DNA from: Siphonodentalium dalli
Lineage: Eukaryota > Mollusca > Scaphopoda > Gadilida > Siphonodentaliidae
Assembly: GCA_032622095.1 (NCBI GenBank)
Contig: CP136068.1
Location: forward strand, 47,424,443-47,488,442
Length of the DNA: 64,000 bases
Reading direction: 5' to 3'
Position numbers and translations under genes: made by a program
Part shown: positions 48,001-58,914 of the stretch, in pieces
Layout of the letters: the number at the start of each line of letters is the position of its first letter
Numbering within the stretch: the first letter of the stretch is position 1
The notes under the pieces: model-generated
Database searches by the model: none
What the model was told of the DNA's origin: nothing
Seen by the model: only the letters and a program-made list of their open reading frames with translations

Positions 48001-48231
48001 ATGATTCTCGCGTTTCCACACCAAGGTACAGTGATGCTCTAATTAATCGACTCCTCAAACACAGCATAATTATGGGTAACTTTTCAGGATTTAGTCGGAG
48101 AGCTTTCCGATGAATGGCAACAAGCCATATTTCCGACTAAATCCTGAAAAGTTACCCATAATTCTGCTGTGTTTAAGGAGTCGATTAATTAGAGCATTAC
48201 TGTACCTTGGGGTGGAAACGCGAGAATCATG
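48001..48231. mobile_element. Near-perfect 231-bp palindrome containing a Tc1-like MITE
   Basis: The inner part, 48029-48202 between TA dinucleotides, has the ends CAGTGATGCTCTAATTAATC and GATTAATTAGAGCATTACTG, related to the 36606 MITE. The symmetry continues outward through ATGATTCTCGCGTTTCCAC and its complement to 48001 and 48231. The centre shares TTTCCGATGAATGGCAACAA with 37225-37260. Confidence 0.88.
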
Positions 48232-48557
48232 GAACTCATACTAATTTTCCTCATTCATGAATGTCCTAGCTGAATTTTCAACTTAACCCCTTTCGAAGCA
48301 GACAGAAATGTCCAAGTCCGATAAATATCATTTGCACCCCTTAGGATTAGAATTTTCCATTCCAGTTGTTGGAAATGTCATCATACAACCCTAATAAACA
48401 GAGATAAAGTATATAGCTAGGTAATTGTTGGGTGCTAAAACGTGTTGGGCCCCATTGTTGGCTTCTACGGCGATACAATTAGATTCCGATCGTAACATGT
48501 TTGATTATGTAAATGTATTTATGTACCTCTCGAAAGATATTGGCGTTGGTTTTGTGA

Positions 48558-49345
48558 AAAGAGAAGTATATCAATTGTATCCCAAGCATGCTCTATAGGA
48601 GTGGGATCCGGTGATGCCGCTGGCCAGACCATCCGCTCGAATCCTTCCTCCTGAATGTATCGGTTTACAAGTATGGCACGGTTTGGTTGGCGTTGTCGTC
48701 CATCAGTACGAAATCTTCGACGACAGCACCCGCAAACTGCCGCACGATTGGGTTCAGAATGTCATCCCGGTAACGCTGTGCGTTTAGGGTGCCGTTCTGG
48801 ATGACGTCCGTATTCAACCCACCCCACACCATAACCGATCCGCCACCATAGCGGTCATGTTCCCTCGCTGTAGCATCCGTGAATCTCTCATTTCGCCTCC
48901 TCTAAACCAAAACACGTCTGTCGAGGAAATATAGACATAACCTAGACTCATCTGTGAACAGCATGGTCGACCACTGCTGTACTGTCCAGTTCACATGTTC
49001 TGTGCTCCACTGTACCATGTGTTGCCTGCGTCGTGGTCGCAAAATAACACGGACTGCGGCTCTCCTGGCACGTAACCCAGCAGCGTGAAGTCTATCGCGG
49101 ATGGTCTGCGTCGCAATTCTGACCTCAGCCGCATTTTTGAGGTTCCGTTGCAGGGATGTGGCATTCACGGTGCGGGTCCAAGTCGTTGTTATCCTCAGAT
49201 AACGGTCTTGGCGTCCAGTCGTGATCCGCTGACGACCCCCACCGTGTCTTCTGTTTGCACTACCATGTGTGTTGTAGCGAGACAACGCTCTGGCTGACAC
49301 CTAGGTCTGTAGCAAACCTGCATCTGTGATCTTCCAGATTGGAGC
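48558..49345 (-). pseudogene. Tc1-like transposase, broken
   Basis: This is a DDE transposase of the Tc1/mariner superfamily, which cuts and pastes DNA at TA sites. The minus-strand frame reads DLGVSQSVVS (helix-turn-helix start, about 49320), then RQRITTGRQDRYLRI and IRDRLHAAGLRARRAAVR. The first catalytic D lies in LFTDESR (about 48950). WGG follows at about 48815, then LMDDNA (second D, about 48690) and PDPTPIEHAWD (E, about 48595). The D-to-E spacing is about 34-35 residues. Breaks: a shift near 49300, an in-frame TAG near 48901 and a shift near 48670. The TIRs were not located. Confidence 0.85.
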
Positions 49346-50694
49346 ATCCCAACCCCTCTGGCCAATTATTGCGCGCTTAAATGACGCAGACGAACCATAG
49401 TAAACGTTGACGAACTCTTACAATCGATGTCCAAGTCGATTTGGCAATAGACATGCATGTAGAACACTGATTTGTACACGGACGGATTTTGAACCAAATC
49501 ACGAAAAACATGGTGACCCACTTCTTTGCTCAACAGATCTCACCACGGTCAATTAAACACCGTCGCTACAATAACACTGAACAATTGATCACCCGTCTCC
49601 ATCACAGTAAGATACGGAAGGTGGGAATTGCATATTAGTATAGAAATATGACCATTATATGGGTGATCCTTAGCAAAATGTGAGTAGTATATATAATACT
49701 AGCTGAAACAGACTCCCTTTAGGAGCTTTTATTTGGCATAGTAAGGGTACACGGCCCTTTCGTGCGCTTCACGCATAATTCGATCTTGGACACTGCAACC
49801 TGCCCTGTGTGCATTTGACTTAAAAACAAACTTTTAAATTAAACATTTTATTTTCAACAAATTTTGGAAGAAAAAAACGAACGCCGTTATAACATCCGCC
49901 GGGGTGCCACGAGACAAAAAACCAAATTTGGTTGAAATCGGTCCCGTGATCTGAGAGGAAAATCGTGAACAGACACAAGACAGACAGGTCCTGCTTCTTC
50001 ATTTTGTATTGATAAATAAATGGTTCGATGTGGAGTTGATGGGCGACACGTTTCTTTTAGTAAAACAGTACCTTCTGACCTTTGTTTTTTCTCGAATTGT
50101 GAGGCAATTAAAGTTTGTATAAGCATAAGCTACATGTATATATGATAATACATCAACGTATTTGATCTCTGGAACGTGACACATACTGACACATTATTAT
50201 ACTAAATTAAATTCGAAGCTTGAATAGTAACGATATGTATCGGGGAGCATGGTAACTTACATAATTTTATTTAACACAATCAAATCGAATGTGACGTATA
50301 CATACTATACACCTAGTATGTATACCAACTAATGTATTTGTTATTGTACAATGCGAAACAATGCGAAAGTAAGCATCAGTGTGGTCCCTCTGATAATATC
50401 AAATAAGAAACAAGCGATATAAATGTATGTCATGTGGCAGTTCTCGTTCGTAACGTGTTATATTAAACATTACTAGCCACGGTCCGGATTGACCCCAAAT
50501 TTGTCAAACTTTCTCAAGGCAAGTGTTATATTATCAGGCAAATAAAATACGATCAATACTTGCAATACCCATCCTTATTTATAAGTCAGAAGTTTCGCGA
50601 AAATACGACAAAAACATCTATCATCTGAAATGATCGTTGGAATTTTTGCTAGATTGAACAAAACAAATTTGTCTAAACTTCCACCTTTGAAAGT

Positions 50695-51050
50695 CGATAG
50701 CTTGCCACCAAAACCTCCTGTTATAATGGGCTCATGGGTCCAGACTAAACTTCATATTATAATGGCTCATGGGTCCAGTCTAAACCTCCTGCTACAATGG
50801 GCTCATGTGTCCAGACTGAACTTCATATTATAATGGGCTCATGTGTCCAGTCTAAACATCATACTATAATGGCTCATGGGTCCAGTCTAAACCTCATATT
50901 ATAATGGGCTCATGGCAGACTAAATTACAATCCAATCTGTCCAATCTAATTACACCTTATAGTATGATGGGCTGATGGGTCAAGTGTAATTAAACCTCAT
51001 ATTATAATGGACTGATTAGTCCAATCTAATTCTCATATTATAAGGGCTAA
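50695..51050 (+). repeat. 35-36-bp minisatellite
   Basis: About eight to nine units of the type ATTATAATGGGCTCATGGGT + CCAGTCTAAACCTCAT, decaying towards the right end. Confidence 0.9.
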
Positions 51051-51204
51051 TACATATTGTGATTTTGAGTTGTCAATTAGGAAATGGCACCTTAACCCTT
51101 CCATGAATGGATCTACCTGAAATTTTGCGAAAACTATGTGCCAATCCACACTCTTATACACGCGAGGTTCAATATAGGAGTACGAAATGGCCTAATAATA
51201 TTTA

Positions 51205-51292
51205 CCTTAACATTGTATGCCAGTGCATTCTCTTATAAATACGAGACTCAGATAGGGAGACTCGCATATATATAAGAGAATAAACTGGCCTG
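51205..51292. repeat. Isolated hairpin related to the 35405 element
   Basis: GCCAGTGCATTCTCTTATAA ... GACTCGCATATATATAAGAG matches the hairpin arms of the 35405 MITE. It is a degenerate relic or solo arm. Confidence 0.65.
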
Positions 51293-51451
51293 ACAATATT
51301 TACATTGACTTTGTAATCCTGTGCATTCTCCTAATTGAGCGTGCTCCCTACTTTGATAAGTAATACTATGCACTGACACGTGATCTTTAATGCTGCATAA
51401 GCGCAGCTTCCTTCACGGAAGGGTTAATCTATGTGTCTATTTTTTTTACAG

Positions 51452-52249
51452 GAATTGGTTGCAGTATGATGTTTGTCACGGCATGCGTTGTGGTTGGGAT
51501 GTATTTCAATAAAAAACGAGCTATTGCCACGGGAATAGCTATGAGCGGATCCGGGATAGGAATTTTCTTCTACTCATATTTCGTGGAGAAGCTGAGCGAG
51601 ATTTACGATTGGAGGGGGTGTATTCTGATTCTCTCGGCACTCATCGCCAACTGCATCGTGTTCGGCGCCATATTGCGCCCACTGAGGTCCCCGAAAACGC
51701 GGAAGCAGAAAGGGAACGAAAACACGTGCGCACATACACCCCTTCTCAAGCAGGCGATGATTGTTCAAGAAACTTCCTCTCTAGGTGGCGATTCTACGGA
51801 CATCACTGTGAACGGCATTAATTCCTCGGCGAAGAAACCTTTGATAAATTTTAAGGAACCTAACGGGGTTCATGATAATCATTTGAGTATGAGTCATGAC
51901 AACGTCAATCGACCAAGATTTCGGTTACCGGAAATTAGGATTTCACAGAGTCATACGGCTCTGCACGAAGAACAGACAGAAGGTCCCGTTGCTAGGCAAC
52001 GGAGCGGAACCAACCCTACATTCCTTAATCCGATCCTTCGAAAAGATGTGTTCTATAGTGGCAGCATTATGAATCTCCCTGAATTTCAGTCTTCTAGAAA
52101 TCTCGAAGAGTATGTGAAGGCGGTGACTACAAAGGAGACGGGACAGGAGAAACGGACGCTTTGTGCCGATCTCAAATTGGTGTTCGATTTCTCGCTGATG
52201 AGGAATCCTATCTTTCTCCTGCTCCTCGTGTCGTTCGTTCTCTGGACAG
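51452..52249 (+). CDS. Monocarboxylate transporter, third coding exon (TM4-TM7)
   Basis: This 798-bp exon is in phase 1 at both ends, with a pyrimidine-rich acceptor (TTTTTTTACAG) and a GTGAGT donor at 52250. It begins GIGCSMMFVTACVVVGMYFN (TM4). The second SLC16 signature follows as YFNKKRAIATGIAMSGSGIG (TM5 entry), then FFYSYFVEKLSEIYDWRGC and TM6 (ILILSALIANCIVFGAILRP). A hydrophilic cytosolic loop of roughly 160 residues, rich in Ser, Lys and Arg, comes next. The exon ends in TM7 after FDFSLMRNPIFLLLLVSFVL. The long TM6-TM7 loop is typical of the MCT family. The TM8 residues that define proton coupling in MCT1-4 lie past the window. Confidence 0.92.
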
Positions 52250-53404
52250 GTGAGTTATTTTAGTAACCGATTTAACAGTTCTGCCACGTCCAACATTAAC
52301 TTAACTACTATATATTTAACTAGTTACAGCCACATCCAAAGTTCCAGACTTCCAATTACAACAACTTCGTAACAATATAATACATGTGTGGGTGTAAATA
52401 TATAACAATATAAGTTGACATCATGTTCTGATTTGTTCTGTTGCAAGATGGTAAAAACTTAATATGACATATAAATTAGACATATGCAGTGTATATACAA
52501 TATCAGTGTTGTTATTGGAACAAGTAAAAATGTAACTTGTAGACTATGTCTATGATTATTTATTCATAACTCATTCATATAATATATACAATTATCTACA
52601 CAGTGTTGTATTATACTATCCAATAAGCTATCGGGGACAGCATAGCCGAGAGGGCTGTCTACCTTCCGTCCCCGTTGAACAGTAATATAACTATACATGT
52701 AATAATAATTTGATTTTATCTAGGGTTTGTCTTGTTAACTCTAAACATTGGTAAATAAACGTCTGTTTTTTTATAAATAATAGTAGAACTCATTGGTCGT
52801 TCACCGTTCATCGCCCAGTTTGTGATGTGATATATAAAGTAAAAACATGTGGAGTATGAATATGTGGATGAGGCCAGCGAAGAACCATGATAATTGTTTA
52901 TCCAATGGGTCGAATAAGGCAGTAAATAAGGCATTCGAATAAGGCATTCGAATAATACATTCTAGGGTTTCCTGCGATGGGGAGATGATGAGCATGTATT
53001 ATGTATCGTTCTCTCTTATTATACAATGTCAGTTATCGCTACACGAATACTATACTACTTATTACACATCGTTGCCATCAGGACAATGTTTGTAAAAGTC
53101 ATCACGTGATATACATGTAGATAATAAACCGTTCATAGGGAGTGACCTCATCAAATGCGTGGGTAGACCCCTCCATTACGGTACTGCATAACATCTAGGT
53201 CATGCACGTGACAACAGATTATGCTAATTAGACCGAAACTGGGGTACTGCGGTACAAATAGGTCATGCACGTGACATCAGATTATGTAAATTAGCCCCCA
53301 ACTGGGGTACTGCAGAGAAAGTAGGTCATGTACTTCCTTGACGTCACCATATGCAAATTAGCACCCCAAACGCGCGGGATATCATCACTTGTTGTCAGCA
53401 GAAG

Positions 53405-53578
53405 AAGGGGGGGGGGGGCAGCTAACAGTTTTGTCGCCGATTTCCACCAAACTTATACATAAACATCTCCATGACATGGGGAATCTAATGTGTGGGTTAA
53501 ATATGTTTAAAATGCCGCCGTTCCTATGTAGGGTTTCACATCAAATTAACCCGAGAAACTCCGGGTAACCCTGCTAGT
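53405..53578 (+). mobile_element. Helentron-like 3' end, plus orientation
   Basis: GTCGCCGATTTCCACCAAAC leads to CCGAGAAACTCCGGGTAACC and then CTGCTAGT. This is the stem-loop and CTAG|T end. A degenerate second end (GGGTAACCTTGTTAGT) lies at about 53902-53917, preceded by the inverted match to 42330-42560. Confidence 0.65.
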
Positions 53579-54124
53579 ATGAAATACAAAACCAAAACAT
53601 GTCAATTCCGGGCCAACCACGTGGACAGTACGGTTTAAAAACAATTATAGCCTCTGAATTACGGGCAGTTGTAAATAAATAAATACTTTCTTATTTGTGG
53701 GACGAATTAATCGCTGTAAACGAAATGACAATCACTCCGACAAGATGAGCCACTGCTGTTAATCCATGTATAAGAATGACGTTTTGTGATGCCAATTGGA
53801 TATACAATTTATGTAAATGAGCAATGGTATTCTCTATTCACATCACACGTCCACATCATGTAGGGTTTCACATTAACAAATTAACACGGGCAATTCTGGG
53901 TAACCTTGTTAGTATGTAATACGTTCACAGAAAATTCAACAGCAAACACTATCGAGTCTGTCCAGAACACTTTATATTCCAAACATGTTCATACACTAGA
54001 TTATTAATACAAAGTAAAACATATTTAATCACAAGTAGCCTGGCACCATGCATGCACCTTTAACTTTGGCAGTGTGAAAGTTCACTACAGGCCGGGCTAT
54101 GAGAACTATGAGATCGCGCCTCCT

Positions 54125-54575
54125 GGTTACACTGGTGTAAATGTTTTCCATAGGCCTCAGTGCTAACGTTTTAGCGTATACTGTTGGCAATATAAATGTT
54201 GGATCAAAATTTTCTTTAAATTTGAAAAATTGACATTTTGGGAAACTGTTTACACAAAAAAATCATGCCTGTCTAGCAGGGAATTCGCCTTTAAATATTG
54301 TGTTTTCGTAACTAGTGTCAGAACCGCATAACAAAATACTGTCATATTTTAGACCACACCAAAAAAATCAAACTTCATTACAAAGGGTTAATTCCTGTGC
54401 CAATGGCTATCTTACCTATGGGAAATCATAGAGAAGAGGTGTGATGATTTTTTTTATGCGAAAAGCACACAAGGCTATTGACCAATCAGGGCCCAGTGTC
54501 TATTTTATTGTCTCCTATATATTCCTCCCGCATCCGCTAGATGTCACTCCAAACCCTATTTAAACCAGTGTAACC
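54125..54575 (+). repeat. Left direct terminal repeat
   Basis: It matches 58915-59372 over its length, e.g. TTTTAGCGTATACTGTTGGC and TCTGTCTAGCAGGGAATTCG-type stretches, with scattered substitutions and small indels. It carries a CCAAT/TATA pair (54480-54530). Confidence 0.9.
54480..54535 (+). promoter_or_regulatory. CCAAT box and TATA box inside the terminal repeat
   Basis: GACCAATCAGG is followed about 40 bases later by CTCCTATATATTCC. The pair is conserved in the right repeat (about 59270-59322). The spacing is plausible for an RNA polymerase II promoter. A transcription start was not established. Confidence 0.45.
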
Positions 54576-54781
54576 TAAAGCGATAGCCCGATTTTTTATG
54601 GAATAGTTGTAACTTCCTACATTTCTTCAGAATTAGCCATCAATGAAAAACATGTGTTCAAAAACAATATCACTTCTGTGGTTCTTTATTTATCACACAC
54701 AATTTAACCCCACCCCTTTAACACATTATTCATCAGAAAAGCACAATTTTCCACCACCAGTCATGTTAAATTTTTACTCAG

Positions 54782-55006
54782 TTTCTGGGGTCTGGTGTTG
54801 CAAACTTGGATCAGCTATGGACGACTGTACAAGATTCTTTCTATGAGAGAACTTCTGGTGATGCGAGGTCATTGATGCCAGATCTGATCAGCTGGGCATC
54901 AAGCATGACTTTATCAGCGCATGGAAGACTAAAATATGACATGTTCAGGTCTGCAAGGATGATCAAAGATAACTGGATGTGGGTGTATATTGAATTAGTT
55001 GAATAA
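54782..55006 (+). CDS. Possible terminal exon of an unrecognised protein
   Basis: An acceptor-like TTTTTACTCAG precedes an open frame of 74 codons (FLGSGVANLDQLWTTVQDSF, then SWASSMTLSAHGRLKYDMFR and MWVYIELVE) ending in TAA at 55004. AATAAA overlaps the stop. It looks like the 3' exon of a longer protein, with amphipathic helices and conserved-looking aromatics, but I do not recognise the family. It lies just inside the left terminal repeat of the composite element. Confidence 0.35.
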   Translation, partial: FLGSGVANLDQLWTTVQDSFYERTSGDARSLMPDLISWASSMTLSAHGRLKYDMFRSARMIKDNWMWVYIELVE

Positions 55007-55113
55007 AGATATGCTCTCTTTGAATTGCTGAGGCATTTTCTTAAATGTGTCTAAGTTTTAGTGCTATTAACCTTCAAATGGCCATGCCCACCAGTGGAAA
55101 TGACACACTGTTA

Positions 55114-55115
<2 letters not shown>

Positions 55116-55167
<52 letters not shown>
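55116..55167. repeat. (TA)26 microsatellite
   Basis: A pure TA tract directly abutting the ACTAG end of a Helentron-like copy. Confidence 0.97.
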
Positions 55168-55169
<2 letters not shown>

Positions 55170-55800
55170 TAGCCGATGAGCCCGACGTTGTCCGGGCTAT
55201 TCAAAAACTAAATTTCAAGTCGATAGCTCCACCCGTTTCCGAGATCTGGTCTGCGCATGCGCGAAGCTGGCGTCGCACGGGCTCGGCGACCCGATAAAAT
55301 TCGTATCCGGGGCAAGATACACTCACATACCAAAATACCAAATTCAAGTCGATAGCTCCACCCGTTTCCGAGTTCTGGTCTGCGCATGCGCGAAGCTGGC
55401 TACCCACGGGCTCGGCGACCCGATAAAATTCGTATCCGGGGCAAGATACATTCACATTCCAAATTTCAAGTCGATTGCTCCACCCGTTTCAAATATCTTG
55501 TCTGTGCATGCCGCGAAGTTGGCGTCCCACGGGCTCGGCGACCCGATAAAATTCGTATTCGGGGCAAGATACATTCACATACCAAATTTCAAAGTCGATA
55601 GCTCCACCCGTTTCCGAGATCTCGTCTGCGCATGCGCTGCACGGGCGTCGCACGGGCTCGCCAATACGACAACGACCACCGCCTGGTCAAACTACACACA
55701 CGTACCATGTTTCGTCCAGATCGGTCGAGAATCGTAGATTTGTATTAATGACATACAGACAGACAAACAGACAGACAGACAGAGGTCTTCAAAATATATA
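55168..55800 (-). mobile_element. Helentron-like (HINE/DINE-1 style) element, copy A1
   Basis: Read on the minus strand, the order is: AAGACCTCTGTCTGTCTGTC (GTCT microsatellite), about four to five tandem units of about 122 bases (AATTTCAAGTCGATAGCTCC; GTCTGCGCATGCGCGAAGCT; ACCCGATAAAATTCGTATCC in plus sense), the stem-loop CCCGGACAACGTCGGG, and CTAG followed by T. A GC-rich hairpin a few bases before a CTAG|T end is the Helitron/Helentron 3' terminus. Tandem core plus (GTCY)n is the layout of HINE/DINE-1 elements. Confidence 0.65.
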
Positions 55801-55816
55801 TGAGATATATATATCT

Positions 55817-56337
55817 ACTAGCCGATGAGCCCGACGTTGTCCGGGCCACGTTGTCCGGGCTATTCAAAAACCAAATTTCAAGTCGATAACTCTACCCGTT
55901 TCCGAGATCTGGTCTGCGCATGCGCAAAGCTGGCGTCGCATGGGCTTGGCGACCCGATAAAATTCGTATCCGGGGCAAGATACATTCACATACTTAATTT
56001 CAAGTCGATAGCTCCACCCGTTTCAAAGATCTCGTCTACGCATGCGCGAAGCTGGCGTCGCACGGACTCGGCGACCCGATAAAATTCGTATCCGGGGCAA
56101 GATACATTCACATAGCAAATTTCAAGTCGATAGCTCTACCCGTTTCCGAGATCTCGTCTGCGCATGCGCGAAGCGGGCGCCGCACGGGCTCGCCAATACG
56201 ACAACGTCCACCGCCTGGTCAAACTACACACACGTACCAAGTTTCGTCCCAATCGGTCGAGAATCGTAGATTTGTATTAATGACAGACAGACAGACAAAC
56301 AAACAGACAGACAGACAGAGGTCTTCAAAATATATAT

Positions 56338-56340
<3 letters not shown>
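55817..56340 (-). mobile_element. Helentron-like element, copy A2
   Basis: Same structure as A1 and in tandem with it, 16 bases away. ACTAGCCGATGAGCCCGACG starts it, followed by a small duplication (ACGTTGTCCGGGC twice) and three to four 122-base units, then (ACAG)n and TCTTCAAAATATATATGAG. Confidence 0.65.
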
Positions 56341-56388
<48 letters not shown>

Positions 56389-57139
56389 ACTAGAAGGTGA
56401 CCCGACTTCGTCCGTGCTTTGACCTTGAATTGTCCATTTTGAAGGTCAAGGTCAAGTGGGGTGACGATTTGACCAGTCCAAAACACTGCCCGGAAAAAAG
56501 TACCCGACAAACGTGCCCGTCGAAATCCATCCGGTTTTACCCGATTTGACCTCGAATTGATCATTTTGAAGGTCAAGGTGAGGTCGGGGTCACGATATGA
56601 CCCGTCCAAAACACACAGTGGACAACAGTAACCTCGTGTATAAAATTTCTTCGAAATCCCATCAAAATTGGCGATTTGACCTTGAATTGACCCGATTTCA
56701 AGGTCAATGTCACGTCGCACGGGCAAATGAATATGCTTATGAGACTCCCCGTACGAATGTACCCCCACATACCAAGTTTCATCGAAATCCCGTGATATTC
56801 GGTCGTTTTACCTTGAAATGATCCGATTTCAATGTCAAGGTCACGTCGCACGGACAAATGAATATGCTTATGAGACTCCCCATACGAAGGTACCCCCACA
56901 TACCAAGTTTCATCGAAATCCCGTGATATTCGGGAGTTTGACCTTGAAATGACCCGATTTCAAGGTCAATGTGACGTCGCACGGACAAATTAATATGCCT
57001 ATGTTCGTCCCCGGCGGAAAATACCCCACATACCAAGTTTCATCGAAATCGGGTCGGCCGTTTTCGAGTTCATCGCGAACACACAGACAGACATACAGGC
57101 AGACAGACAGACACACAGATCTTCCAAAATATATAATAG
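56389..57139 (-). mobile_element. Helentron-like element, copy B (different core)
   Basis: ACTAGAAGGTGACCCGACTT begins it. The core repeats are about 130 bases with TGACCTTGAAATGACCCGAT, TTCAAGGTCAATGTCACGTC and ACATACCAAGTTTCATCGAA. It ends with (ACAG)n and AGATCTTCCAAAATATATAA. Confidence 0.65.
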
Positions 57140-57859
57140 ACTAGAAGGTGACCCGACTTCGTCCGGGCTATTCAAAAACGAAATTTCAAGTCGATTGCTC
57201 CACCCGTTTCCGATATCTGGTCTGCGCATGCGCGAAGCTGGTTTCGCACTGGCTCGGCGACCCGATAAAATTCGTATCCGGGGCAAGATGCATTCACATA
57301 CCAAATTTCAAGTCGATAGCTCCACCCGTTTCCGAGATATATAGCCCAATGTCATTTGCGGATACCTCGGCCGGTGATGAGTTAACGCGACATCGGCCGG
57401 TTAAGAGTTAACGCGATCACGTCACGATATGTTGATGGCGTAATATATTTACGCAATGATTTTCGATGAGCGAAGCATGGTCCTGCGTTCTTCCCGATAA
57501 TTAAGGTAGAAACTTTAAACGTACACAGGCGTGTGATGCATCATTGGAAAGATGAAGCGCCACAGATTCTAACCGTGCAAATTATATGACTGGCAATTTA
57601 TTATTCGCGCTATATCGAATCGATTTGTGAGCACCGAACTGAAATATATTAGCGCAAAACGGCGTAAAAACAGATTTGACCTCGGCACGTGAAAAGTTGA
57701 CCTCGGATCTGAAAACCAATAGGCCTATGTTACTCCTGACCCGAAAATACCCCCACATACCAAGTTTCATCGAAATCGGATGGGCCATTTTCGAGTCCAT
57801 CGATTACACACACACAGACAGATACACACACACACAGATCTTTCAAAAATATATAATAG
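57140..57859 (-). mobile_element. Helentron-like element, copy C (hybrid)
   Basis: It has the B-type terminus but begins with the A-type core (GAAATTTCAAGTCGATTGCT). About 350 bases of unrelated sequence follow (57345-57700), then B-type CCACATACCAAGTTTCATCG and a degenerate ACACACAGACAG tail. It suggests recombination or tail-swapping between subfamilies. Confidence 0.6.
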
Positions 57860-58519
57860 ACTAGAAGGTGACCCGACTTCGTCCGGGCTTTGACCTTGAA
57901 GTGTCTATTTTGAAGTGGGGTCACGATATATATTTTGGAAGATCTGTGTGTCTGTCTGTGTGTCTGTCTGTGTGTTCGCGATGAACTCAAAAACGACCCA
58001 CCCGATTTCGATGAAACTTGGTATGTGGGGGTATTTTCGGCGGCCGGGGACGAACATATGCATATTAATTTGTCCGTGCGACGTGACCTTGACATTGAAA
58101 TTGGGTCATTTCAAGGTCAAACCCCCCAATATCACGGGATTTCGATGAAACTTGGTATGTTGGGGTACTTTCTTATGGCGAGTCTCATAAGCATATTCAT
58201 TTGCCCGTGCGACGTGACATTGACCTTGAAATCGGGTAACTTCAAGGTCAAATCGCCAATTTTGATGGGATTTCGACGAAATTTGATACGTGGGGTTAGT
58301 TTTGTCCACTGATCGTGACCCCGACCAGACCTTAACCTTCAAAATGTTCAATTCAAGGTCAAATCGGGTAAAACCGGATGGATTTCGACGGGCACGTTTG
58401 TCGGGTACTTTTATCCGGGCAGTGTTTTTGGACTGGTCAAATCGTGACCCCACTTGACCTTGACCTTCAAAATGGACAATTCAAGGTCAAAGCCCGGACG
58501 AAGTCGGGTCACCTTCTAG
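57860..58519. mobile_element. Helentron-like copies D (fragment) and E (inverted)
   Basis: 57860-57927 is a short forward fragment ending in a deletion. From 57928 (TATTTTGGAAGATCTGTGTG, then GTCTGTCTGTG) the sequence runs in the opposite orientation to the end CGGGTCACCTTCTAGT at 58519. E carries the core TGACCTTGAAATCGGG-type repeats. B and E together form a large inverted pair. Confidence 0.65.
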
Positions 58520-58526
58520 TATATAG

Positions 58527-58572
<46 letters not shown>

Positions 58573-58914
58573 ATATCATTGGCTATAAAATCCAAAATAA
58601 TTGTTAGATTAGCTTCTTATAACAATTGATATGTGTGTCATTGACATGCTCATGTTATGTGTCATTTTCATTATCATGTGACTATTACCACCTTGAACAA
58701 TTTTGAAAATACCTTGAACAATTGTCATTTTTTATGAAAAATTATACTATTGTTTTGGCTGATGTTAGTGAAAGAAGACGCCAGCAGCAAGAATGGCCAC
58801 ACTATACATGAGATATTCATTGGACTGAAAGATCAGGCTCTGAAAAATGCATTAAAATGCTTTAAAGTGACTCCCAGGAATCAAAAATGCCAAAAAGCTA
58901 ATTTTCCCCCTTTA

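Larger units (their letters stand above)
27420..51451 (+). other. Intron 2 of the transporter gene (about 24.0 kb)
   Basis: The interval is bounded by GTAAGT and TTTACAG. It is densely filled with foldback elements, Helentron-like elements and LINE pieces described separately. I see no recognisable gene in 34630-35400, 35800-36600, 38510-39228, 42905-43738, 47310-48000 or 49400-50690. Confidence 0.85.

Noticed and set aside
55168-55215. Hammerhead ribozyme (GATGAG followed by a stem)
   Set aside because: The invariant CTGATGAG and a GAAA after stem II are absent. The hairpin fits a Helitron-type terminus better.
55168-58312. Many overlapping frames rich in Arg, Ala and Cys, or with KSGHFKVK-type segments
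   Set aside because: They repeat at the period of the Helentron-like cores, change frame between copies and have no conserved start, so they are repeat translations.
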